A stretch of 5,577 nucleotides of DNA from an uncultured Alphaproteobacteria bacterium (GTDB lineage: Bacteria > Pseudomonadota > Alphaproteobacteria > UBA2136 > UBA6156): contig CALFWJ010000029.1 in the NCBI GenBank assembly GCA_937928525.1, positions 1 to 5,577 on the forward strand, written 5' to 3'. Each line of letters begins with the position of its first letter. Position 1 is the stretch's first letter. Under the pieces are notes generated by a model. That model saw nothing but the letters and a program-made list of their open reading frames with translations, did no database searches and was not told where the DNA came from. The translations under genes and the position numbers were made by a program. Below are positions 1-5,577 of the stretch, one piece after another.

Positions 1-3
1 ATA

Positions 4-33
4 AAAAAGCCCCCCCAGTTGGTGGGGCTTTTT
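4..33. terminator. Bidirectional rho-independent terminator
   Basis: An A5-GCCCC arm (4-13) pairs with a GGGGC-T5 arm (24-33). One C/T mismatch follows (14/23), then two more C-G pairs (15-16 with 21-22) around a four-base AGTT loop. The stem is flanked by A-runs on the left and T-runs on the right, so it yields a GC-rich stem with a U-tract on both strands. On the minus strand it lies 13 bases past the stop codon of the lipoprotein gene and should end that transcript. It could also end a plus-strand or minus-strand neighbour to the left of the window. Confidence 0.9.
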
Positions 34-46
34 ACTTAGCGGAGAT

Positions 47-961
47 TTAATTCGCCGTAAAAATTTCAATCGTATCACCGTCAAGATGATCAGCAGGCAG
101 CGCAGCAATGGGTACTTGCTCTTTTTCACCAACCTTACTAAGGTAGCGGCTTACCGCGCGTACCCGTTCCCGGAATTCTTTGCTTGCCGTGTTTTTACCG
201 CGAGCATAAACGGCCACAGGCTTAGTGCTATTGCGCAACGCGCTCACCACATCACGCGAAGATTTAAGCTGCGCGCGCTCTGGCCAGATTTTATTGCCCT
301 GATAACGGATGGTCCATACGGCCAACTCTGCCGCGGCATCAGTGCTTTCAGGCTTGCCTCTATCTGCTAGGCTTGGCAGACCAAGCAACGCACGACCTTG
401 CTGCTGAGGTTGGTTGTTAAATTGTTGTCCTGGCAACCCAATTTGGCTGGCAGATACGGGTACAAGCTGTGCTCCACCACTGGTTTGGCTGTTGTAGTTA
501 AAACTTTGTTCAGTGTTGTTCCCTACCAATGCTACCGGCTGAATGCCCTGCTGATCGCTGAGAGATCCCAATTGCGCGCCATCCATACGAGTTAGCTCGT
601 TCGCTTCTACAAGTTGCATGCGACGGTCTAAGCGCAGCATGGCTCGCTCAGAGCGAGATAAACGATCTTGCAGTTCAGTTAATTGCGCCGTAAGGGCTGA
701 CACACGTTGATCTTCAGGTGTTGTAATCAATACAGGCTGTTGTTGGCCTAGGTTGCCGCCAAGGCTTGGAGCTTGCATTTGCTGTGGCATTTGCGGTTGC
801 TGAAATTGCTGTTGAAACTGGCCATTTTGTGGCTGTAAATAGCTTAAATCTACTTGCGGTAATGGTTGCTGGAAGCCTTGTTGTGTTTGGTATCCTACTG
901 TCTGACAGCCCGTCAGAAGCAGAAAACTTGCAACTATCGCTAAATTTTGGCGGTATGCCAT
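47..961 (-). CDS. Gln-rich outer-membrane lipoprotein with coiled coil and possible OmpA-like C-terminal domain
   Basis: Encodes 304 residues that I do not recognise as a named protein. The N-terminus is a type II signal peptide: a short basic segment, a hydrophobic stretch (7-16) and a lipobox L-T-G-C with Cys19 as the lipidated residue. Gln at +2 rather than Asp argues for sorting to the outer membrane. Residues 24-76 are very rich in Gln, Pro and Gly and look disordered. Residues 84-120 have heptad-like Leu spacing (LTAQLTELQDRLSR) typical of a coiled coil. A second linker spans 121-205. Residues 212-302 form a compact region with beta-alpha-beta-alpha-beta character: WTIRYQG, a helix, KPVAVYARG, a helix ending in RVRAVSRYL, then DTIEIF. 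This recalls the OmpA-like peptidoglycan-binding fold, but the usual Asp after the second strand is not visible, so that is only a suspicion. The ATG at 961 follows an AAGGGGA ribosome-binding sequence eight bases upstream. The gene is monocistronic, with its own terminator. Likely role: envelope structure, unproven. Confidence 0.88.
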   Translation of the reverse strand: MAYRQNLAIVASFLLLTGCQTVGYQTQQGFQQPLPQVDLSYLQPQNGQFQQQFQQPQMPQQMQAPSLGGNLGQQQPVLITTPEDQRVSALTAQLTELQDRLSRSERAMLRLDRRMQLVEANELTRMDGAQLGSLSDQQGIQPVALVGNNTEQSFNYNSQTSGGAQLVPVSASQIGLPGQQFNNQPQQQGRALLGLPSLADRGKPESTDAAAELAVWTIRYQGNKIWPERAQLKSSRDVVSALRNSTKPVAVYARGKNTASKEFRERVRAVSRYLSKVGEKEQVPIAALPADHLDGDTIEIFTAN

Positions 962-1105
962 GGTGTATTCCCCTTTTTTCTGTGTGCGCTATTTAAAACG
1001 CACGCCCTACTTTTAAAAGGTTACAGGAGATACAGCCAGTAGCGCAAGACACCGCCCCCTAATTGGCTGCCCCTTTAAATGGCATATGTGTCTAATGTGT
1101 CACAT
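962..1105. other. Intergenic gap with small palindromes, presumed promoter region of the lipoprotein gene
   Basis: The gap separates the stop of the GH3-like gene (1106) from the start of the lipoprotein gene (961), both on the minus strand. I see no GC-rich stem with a T-tract, so the upstream operon has no obvious intrinsic terminator and read-through is possible. Small symmetric elements are present: ATGTG-T-CACAT at 1095-1105, whose left part also forms a direct repeat of ATGTGTC (1086-1092 and 1095-1101, period 9); a perfect palindrome CTTTTAAAAG at 1010-1019; a CAGCCA/TGGCTG inverted repeat at 1033-1038 and 1064-1069; and GTGCG/CGCAC at 984-988 and 999-1003. Any of these could be an operator or chance. 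No convincing -35/-10 pair stands out. Confidence 0.3.
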
Positions 1106-2635
1106 TTATACTTTTACTTGGCGCACGCTCCATGCACTGGAAATCACCTTTGCTACCAATTGCGCATCTGCGGTATGGTCTAGCTTTGGCAAACGCCGCT
1201 CCCCCGCTACGGCCGCTAGCGTACCCATGGGCACAAAAATAACATCTACAGCGCGTACATTTGGGTTTTGTAACATTTCGCGCAGAGACGCATTTTTAAG
1301 CGCCAACTCACCCTTCAAGCGATCCGCAATACCTTGCAGAAGTTCTTCGTTAATACTTTCTACCGGGCGGCTAATTTCAAGCACCCATTGTGGTTGGCGG
1401 TTGCTTTTCTGGCTAGCAAACAAAAAGTTCCGGATAAAGACGCCCTGACCTGTTAACGCGGTGTTAATGCCGTCAATAGCTGTGGCAATATCATGCTCGT
1501 ACAAGTTTTCATCTAACGTTGCTAAACGCTTGGGATTACCAGTAAAACTAATCCGGAATGGGTCTAAACTTTTAACAAACACCAATTGACGCAAATCAAC
1601 CCCAATCAAGCCAGCGCTATTAGACGCCAATACGGCATACCGCCGTTTAGCCTGCAATTGTCCTGCGTGTAACCGTCTATAATTTTGATGGAAGGTGCCA
1701 TCAGGCAGCACATCTTCTTCTGGTACAAATTCATAAAACGTATCGGTACTGGCATGCATTGAGAGTTGATCACGAATATTAATATCGCGCTGACCCGCAA
1801 ATAATCCAGCAGGATTATGGAAAAATTGAACCCAACGTACATCGCCTAAGTTTTTAAAGAAGTATGCCAGCTCAGTACGATACGGTGAAAGCGAATTACT
1901 GGTATAAAGGAAAACTTTTAAGTTCGGGCATAAATCAGAGAGAGGTACAAAGCGCCCCTCTTGTTGCGCCGTAAATAAGGCAAAGTCAACTAACGTAGCG
2001 GGGTGCGCAATTAACGTTTCTACTTTTTTACCATCCGCTTTTAAAGCTTCCAACATGGCATTTAACCACTGAAAGCGGCTACCCGTTGCGTTATGTAATT
2101 TCTCAGATGACGGTAAAAACCGCTGCCGACCAAAAAACGATCTATTTTCTTGTATTAACCGGTTCCACCCTGTTACAGGTAAATTAGTCGCGCCGTGTAC
2201 GTGGCCTTTTTCGCGCTCGAATAGTGTAAAGGTTAAACCTTTTGGTTTAATGCCCTGCCCTGCAAGCTGCGCGAACATATCTTTTTCGTAAGCATAATAA
2301 GTATTGAGCGTTTGGTGCGTAACAGGGATAACACCACTCTTCCAGTAACATAAACCCGCCAACTTCATTTTTGTTGTCAGGTTTTTTTGCGCTAAACTAT
2401 CAATAATTTCCGCACTCGCATCACCTTTAATACGCGTCATCTCGGTCAACATCTCTTGAAAACCCTGCGGCGAGTGCACAGGTACCGATTGCGCAAATGC
2501 CTGATGTAATAAGTCAAAATCTTTAAACTTTTTCAGCCCAATGAGCCCCAAGTGCGCAAACAGCGATGTACCAACGCCATTTTTAACTACTTGCTTTAAA
2601 GCATTTTGTTGTTGACCAGTAAACTTCTTACTCAT
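1106..2635 (-). CDS. GH3-like (acyl-acid-amido synthetase superfamily) protein with degenerate ATP-binding motifs
   Basis: Encodes 509 residues, soluble, with no signal peptide or membrane segment. Several landmarks match what I know of the GH3 family, an ATP-dependent acyl-adenylating group. They are an N-terminal F-x3-VPV followed by a segment ending in KGD (47-72), IPVTHQTL (103-110) where GH3 proteins have K-x-IP-x-T, PNLKVF (237-242), FYEFVPEED (300-308), AGL (341-343) before the usual R-Y-R-x-GD, the segment RISFTGNPKRL (361-371), VLEISRP (418-424) and RRLPKL (480-485) near the end. The length is slightly below that of typical GH3 proteins. The catalytic motifs look lost: the SGTTG loop reads roughly GLCYW (94-98), the YxSxEG loop reads FHNPAG (272-277), and the GD that holds ribose reads RQ (349-350). 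It may therefore be a pseudoenzyme. The start is set at ATG 2635, which has GAGG six bases upstream; the in-frame GTG at 2641 sits directly against that element and is less likely. It overlaps the ferredoxin stop by 8 bp. LuxE/CapK-like adenylating families are the main alternative. Confidence 0.8.
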   Translation of the reverse strand: MSKKFTGQQQNALKQVVKNGVGTSLFAHLGLIGLKKFKDFDLLHQAFAQSVPVHSPQGFQEMLTEMTRIKGDASAEIIDSLAQKNLTTKMKLAGLCYWKSGVIPVTHQTLNTYYAYEKDMFAQLAGQGIKPKGLTFTLFEREKGHVHGATNLPVTGWNRLIQENRSFFGRQRFLPSSEKLHNATGSRFQWLNAMLEALKADGKKVETLIAHPATLVDFALFTAQQEGRFVPLSDLCPNLKVFLYTSNSLSPYRTELAYFFKNLGDVRWVQFFHNPAGLFAGQRDINIRDQLSMHASTDTFYEFVPEEDVLPDGTFHQNYRRLHAGQLQAKRRYAVLASNSAGLIGVDLRQLVFVKSLDPFRISFTGNPKRLATLDENLYEHDIATAIDGINTALTGQGVFIRNFLFASQKSNRQPQWVLEISRPVESINEELLQGIADRLKGELALKNASLREMLQNPNVRAVDVIFVPMGTLAAVAGERRLPKLDHTADAQLVAKVISSAWSVRQVKV

Positions 2636-2945
2636 CTTCACCCTCGATCCACTTTAGCTGAAGCTCACCCGCTTTAACCACACGCATTTGGCAAGCTAAG
2701 CGTGACGCATCGTCCACGTCTGGTTGCGTATCTAGCAATGCATTTTCATCGCCTTTTATAGGCGTTACGCAGTCGCCGCCACTTAAAACTTGCATGTGGC
2801 AGGTCGCACAACAACAGTTACCACCGCACATACCTAGCCCTTTTTCATCTAGGCCTGCACGCCACGCCGCTTTTAATACGGGCTCATCCTTTTGGAGGGT
2901 TTCGGTAAATTGTCCTTGCTTCGTATGAATGATAACCGTTAACAT
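2628..2945 (-). CDS. [2Fe-2S] ferredoxin, adrenodoxin type
   Basis: Encodes a 105-residue soluble electron carrier. Cluster ligands are visible as Cys40, Cys46 and Cys49 (C-x5-C-x2-C in CGGNCCCATCH), plus Cys85 in LACQMRV, 36 residues later. This matches the adrenodoxin/bacterial Fdx pattern rather than the plant type. The N-terminal strand pair (MLTVIIHTKQGQ) and the acidic C-terminus fit the beta-grasp fold. Three additional cysteines (44, 45, 59) give a CCC run at the cluster loop. Such proteins pass single electrons to monooxygenases or iron-sulfur assembly machinery; the partner here is unknown. The start at 2945 is preferred because GGAGGG lies just upstream. An in-frame ATG at 2993 would add a Cys/Phe-rich 16-residue extension, has no ribosome-binding site and runs into the divergent gene's start. 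It is the first gene of a two-gene operon and its stop overlaps the start of the GH3-like gene. No clear promoter was found in the 42-bp divergent gap, so the promoter probably lies inside the divergent gene. Confidence 0.93.
   Translation of the reverse strand: MLTVIIHTKQGQFTETLQKDEPVLKAAWRAGLDEKGLGMCGGNCCCATCHMQVLSGGDCVTPIKGDENALLDTQPDVDDASRLACQMRVVKAGELQLKWIEGEDE
2636..2646 (-). promoter_or_regulatory. Ribosome-binding site that fixes the GH3-like start, inside the ferredoxin gene
   Basis: Read on the minus strand the bases are CGAGGGTGAAG directly before ATG 2635. GAGG is six bases from that ATG, a good Shine-Dalgarno distance, but touches the alternative GTG at 2641. The site lies within the last ferredoxin codons, so a ribosome finishing the ferredoxin would pass over it, consistent with translational coupling. 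Confidence 0.65.
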
Positions 2946-2948
2946 GCA

Positions 2949-2954
2949 CCCTCC
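2949..2954 (-). promoter_or_regulatory. Ribosome-binding site of the ferredoxin gene
   Basis: GGAGGG on the minus strand, three bases before ATG 2945 (GGAGGGTGC-ATG). The core is near-perfect but the spacing is somewhat short. It decides between this start and the longer in-frame ATG at 2993, which has no such element. Confidence 0.7.
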
Positions 2955-2987
2955 AAACCAGAAGAAACAACAATAAAGCTCTCTCTC

Positions 2988-3164
2988 ATGCATCCGTTCG
3001 AAATTCTCATGATCGCCACATTCTTTGCCGCCGTTGGCGCACTTGTTATGGGCATTGGTTCAATGGGGAAAGGCAAAAACGGCACGCCATTTATGTTTGC
3101 GCGCGTTGCACTGTGCTTACTTCTGCTTGGCGAAATTTTGGTGTATATTACGTTCATTCGTTAG
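2988..3164 (+). CDS. Small HIG1-like two-helix membrane protein
   Basis: Encodes 58 residues, too short for common length cut-offs. It has two hydrophobic helices, about 5-24 (EILMIATFFAAVGALVMGIG) and 38-57 (FARVALCLLLLGEILVYITF), joined by a short basic, Gly-rich loop (SMGKGKNGTP). The order helix, Gly/Lys loop, then M-F-A-R-V starting the second helix matches the HIG1 / twin-transmembrane family, where the loop is followed by M-R-x-R-V. Bacterial members are small inner-membrane proteins; mitochondrial relatives associate with respiratory complexes. The usual Gln shortly after the R-V is not seen, so the assignment is moderate. The ribosome-binding site is poor: only a CT-rich run precedes ATG 2988, and no other in-frame start lies upstream before a stop at 2940-2942. 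A later in-frame ATG exists at 3009. It is divergent from the ferredoxin gene, and its TAG overlaps the stop of the convergent c-di-GMP gene. Confidence 0.78.
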   Translation: MHPFEILMIATFFAAVGALVMGIGSMGKGKNGTPFMFARVALCLLLLGEILVYITFIR

Positions 3165-5577
3165 GCCTTCTTCACAACTTTTTTCGACGCTGCCTTTTTC
3201 GACTTAGGCTTCGCTTTACTTTTAACTACCTTTTTAAGTTCGGCTTTCTTAGGCGCAGCAATCTTTCTAGGCTCAGCAGATGGCGGTGTCACATCTTTCA
3301 CTTTATGAGCGTTTTTAGTATGGAAATCCATTACCACTTTACCCGTATAATCGGCCACCATTTGCTTAATGTTACTCCCAGGACGGCCAAGATGATACCC
3401 CTGGGCATAATCAAGTCCCATTTTAACGACTTGCTCTAGCACACCGTCATTTTCAATAAACTCGGCTACAGTCTGAATATTCAAACCTTGCGCCAAGCCA
3501 GCGATAGACTTCACAAATAACCTATCCTGAATTGAACTATCAAGGTCTCTAATAAATTCACCGTCAATTTTCACCACGTCAACCTTAAGCACACGTAAAT
3601 AACTAAACGATGTAAACCCAGATCCAAAGTCGTCTAATGCAAACCGGAAGCCCATGCCCCGCAACTCAGTAATAAACGCATGAATTTCACCAAGGTCACG
3701 CATGGCAGATGGATCATGCAGCGCCACTGTTTCAGTCACTTCAAAGATAACCCGCGCGGTATCTAAGTCTTCGTATTGCGCTAGTAAATTACGCAGTGTT
3801 ACCATCACTTCAGGGTCACCTAAAGTACGGCTAGAAAGGTTAATCGAGACGTCCATCGCAACACCCTCTTTCTGCAATTGCGCTTGCGTTTTAAGGCAGC
3901 GTTCAATCACACTTAAATCAAGTTTCTGGATGAGGCCAAAGTGCTCAGCAGCATCAATATAAATAGCAGGCGAACCAGCGTTACCGTCTTCATCATAAAT
4001 CCGTAATAGCGCTTCAAACAAAGGCCGTTGACGCTTTTTAACCGACACAATGGGTTGGTAATGCATTTCAAAATCACCGGCTTCTAGGCACGTGCGTAAC
4101 CGCTCTACCCACTTCAGCTGCTCTCTTACCGAATCCTGCGCAACTTCATCTGTATCTTCTTCAACATACATCCGGTTACGGCCCATATCTTTCGCGCGAT
4201 ACATAGCAAGGTCAGCGTTCATAATCAGGTTCTCACTCGCGCGGTCCTCCTGTGGATAAACAATCATCCCCACACTCATGGTCACATTTAAATTCGCGCC
4301 ATTATATTCCACACTAAATTGGTTAATGCGGTCTACCGTTTTTTGCATTTTACCCTGCGCTTGTTCAAGCGGAATATTATGCATAATAATCCCGAATTCA
4401 TCACCGCCAAGCCGTGCAACAATATCGGTACTGCGCACAGAATCTTTTAAAATATCTGCAATACCCGTTAAAATTTTATCCCCCGCTTCGTGGCCGTGGG
4501 TATCGTTAATTTCTTTAAAGCGGTCAAGGTCAATAAACATGAGCACGCCCTTGGTTTTATGCCGCCGCGCCAAGCTTACACTCCGCTCTAATTCTTCCAT
4601 AAAGCGTCTACGGTTCAACAAACTCGTCAGGTGGTCTGTGGTTGCCAATTTATACATATTATCGCGGTCAAGCTTGGCCGCCGTTACGTTAGTTGCGGCA
4701 CCACGATAACCAGAAAAAGCACGTTGCTCGTTAAACACGGGCACACCACTCATCCGTAAACACACGCGCTCGTTTTGACGGCTACGTGTCCAGAACTCTA
4801 CTTCACGATAACTCTGGTTCCGTTTAATCCTCTGCACAATTTGATCTTTCGCTTCAGCATTATCAGCATCAAACAAATCATTCAGCGCGGTCCCCACCAT
4901 TTCATCTGGCGTACACCCAAGTACCCCTGCAACCCCAGGCGATACATACGTAAACTTCAAGTCACCATCAACTTCCCACAACCAGTCCGCGGATGAATTG
5001 GCCAAATCACGGAATCGCTGCTCACTTCGCGCCAAATCATCCGCCGAATGCTTACGGCTGGTCACATCACGGCAGTGCGTTACCAAGCTGCTAATCGCCC
5101 AATCAGACGTGTGCAGCGCTTTGGTTACCGCCTCCATATACGTCCATTCACCACGCTTATGGCGCATGCGTAAGTTATATTCGGTCATGCTCTTGCCATC
5201 AATCACTTCACGCATGGCCTGCTTAACGGCCTCTACGTCAGCAGGATGCACTAACGTTAAAAAGTTTTGCCCGCGCAATTCATCGCGGTTGTATCCCAGC
5301 ACTCTATGGAAAGCACTATTAATATAATCCAACGTTCCGCCCGTACCCGTAATGGCAATTAGGTCATAAGCATTATCCGTAATCAATCTAAACCGGCGGC
5401 CCGCATGCTCAAGCTCGTTGGTGCGCTCCACCACTTGGCGTTGAATCGCATAGGCAATATTTTGCTGACTCCAAGCTACCCAAGCAAAAATAAGTGTGGC
5501 TAAAATTCCCACACCAAAAATAATACCACCGGTTAAAAACGACCCACCACCAGCGCTCAACGCGTCAAAGCTCCAGG
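3161..5577 (-). CDS. Membrane-anchored PAS-PAS-GGDEF-EAL cyclic-di-GMP enzyme, 5' end outside the window
   Basis: At least 804 residues are visible and the frame stays open to the window edge. A TTG at 5560 could be mistaken for a start but has no ribosome-binding site; the real start lies further out. Numbering here counts that TTG codon as 1. A membrane helix spans about 8-30. PAS domains follow at about 54-166 and 179-297, each ending in a PAC-like segment. The GGDEF domain (about 305-465) has an intact GGDEF at 385-389 and an RxxD product-inhibition site at 376-379, so c-di-GMP synthesis is plausible. The EAL domain (about 485-735) keeps Glu516 of EAL, Asn574, Glu607, Asp643-Asp644 in DDFGSG, Lys664, Glu700, Glu703 and Gln720, so c-di-GMP hydrolysis is also plausible. 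A Lys/Ala/Pro-rich tail (756-799) closes the protein. The region before the helix may be a periplasmic sensor such as CHASE, judged only from the layout. Likely role: sensing-linked control of motility or biofilm at the inner membrane. Confidence 0.95.
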   Translation of the reverse strand, partial: WSFDALSAGGGSFLTGGIIFGVGILATLIFAWVAWSQQNIAYAIQRQVVERTNELEHAGRRFRLITDNAYDLIAITGTGGTLDYINSAFHRVLGYNRDELRGQNFLTLVHPADVEAVKQAMREVIDGKSMTEYNLRMRHKRGEWTYMEAVTKALHTSDWAISSLVTHCRDVTSRKHSADDLARSEQRFRDLANSSADWLWEVDGDLKFTYVSPGVAGVLGCTPDEMVGTALNDLFDADNAEAKDQIVQRIKRNQSYREVEFWTRSRQNERVCLRMSGVPVFNEQRAFSGYRGAATNVTAAKLDRDNMYKLATTDHLTSLLNRRRFMEELERSVSLARRHKTKGVLMFIDLDRFKEINDTHGHEAGDKILTGIADILKDSVRSTDIVARLGGDEFGIIMHNIPLEQAQGKMQKTVDRINQFSVEYNGANLNVTMSVGMIVYPQEDRASENLIMNADLAMYRAKDMGRNRMYVEEDTDEVAQDSVREQLKWVERLRTCLEAGDFEMHYQPIVSVKKRQRPLFEALLRIYDEDGNAGSPAIYIDAAEHFGLIQKLDLSVIERCLKTQAQLQKEGVAMDVSINLSSRTLGDPEVMVTLRNLLAQYEDLDTARVIFEVTETVALHDPSAMRDLGEIHAFITELRGMGFRFALDDFGSGFTSFSYLRVLKVDVVKIDGEFIRDLDSSIQDRLFVKSIAGLAQGLNIQTVAEFIENDGVLEQVVKMGLDYAQGYHLGRPGSNIKQMVADYTGKVVMDFHTKNAHKVKDVTPPSAEPRKIAAPKKAELKKVVKSKAKPKSKKAASKKVVKKA

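Noticed and set aside
1086..1105. CRP/FNR-type operator (TGTGA-N6-TCACA)
   Set aside because: The half-sites TGTG and CACA are present but separated by two bases too many, and the flanking A/T positions do not fit.
1606..1842. Minus-strand 78-codon frame inside the GH3-like gene
   Set aside because: It lies in another frame within a well-supported long gene and shows no recognisable motif.
2914..2945. Plus-strand promoter TTGCTT - 17 bp - TTAACA before the HIG1-like gene
   Set aside because: The -10 box matches the consensus poorly, so I did not annotate it.
2946..2993. Longer ferredoxin start at ATG 2993 adding 16 residues
   Set aside because: There is no ribosome-binding sequence upstream, the extension is an odd Cys/Phe-rich peptide and it overlaps the divergent gene's start. 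ATG 2945 has GGAGGG just upstream and begins a normal ferredoxin strand.
2939..3157. Minus-strand 72-codon open frame opposite the HIG1-like gene
   Set aside because: Its peptide has no domain or membrane character, whereas the plus strand encodes a coherent two-helix protein. It is the shadow of that gene.
3165..3210. Terminator just after the HIG1-like stop, in T-rich DNA
   Set aside because: The T-runs are Lys codons of the opposing gene, and the only GCCT/AGGC pairing has a loop of nearly 40 bases.
5558..5560. TTG as the start of the c-di-GMP enzyme
   Set aside because: The frame is open upstream to the window edge (W-S-F-D-A), no Shine-Dalgarno precedes it, and the protein would start directly at the second half of a sensor-helix unit. 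The gene is simply cut by the window.

Overview
The window looks like ordinary chromosomal DNA of a Gram-negative bacterium, most likely an alphaproteobacterium of moderate GC content. The reasons are an SPase II lipoprotein, an adrenodoxin-type [2Fe-2S] ferredoxin and a small HIG1-like two-helix membrane protein, a combination common in Alphaproteobacteria. The taxon call is inference. I saw no tRNA, rRNA, CRISPR array, insertion sequence or phage gene.

Layout, left to right. Positions 4-33 hold a strong bidirectional terminator hairpin. Positions 47-961 (minus) encode a Gln-rich outer-membrane lipoprotein with a coiled coil and a C-terminal alpha/beta domain that faintly recalls OmpA. Positions 962-1105 are a short gap with several small palindromes but no convincing promoter. 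Positions 1106-2635 (minus) encode a 509-residue protein whose C-terminal landmarks resemble the GH3 acyl-acid-amido synthetase family, but whose nucleotide-binding motifs all look lost. It overlaps the stop of the upstream gene at 2628-2945 (minus), a 105-residue ferredoxin with all four cluster cysteines, so the two are probably translationally coupled. Divergent from the ferredoxin, across 42 bp, a short gene at 2988-3164 (plus) encodes a 58-residue HIG1-like membrane protein. Its stop codon overlaps that of a large minus-strand gene (3161 to the window edge) for a membrane-anchored PAS-PAS-GGDEF-EAL cyclic-di-GMP enzyme with an unusual Lys-rich C-terminal tail. The 5' end of that gene lies beyond the window.

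How they may work together: only the ferredoxin and the GH3-like protein look like an operon. The most interesting signal is this pairing of an electron carrier with what appears to be a catalytically dead (or strongly rewired) adenylating enzyme. The c-di-GMP enzyme and the lipoprotein look like independent neighbours. All family assignments come from reading motifs by eye; no database search was run.
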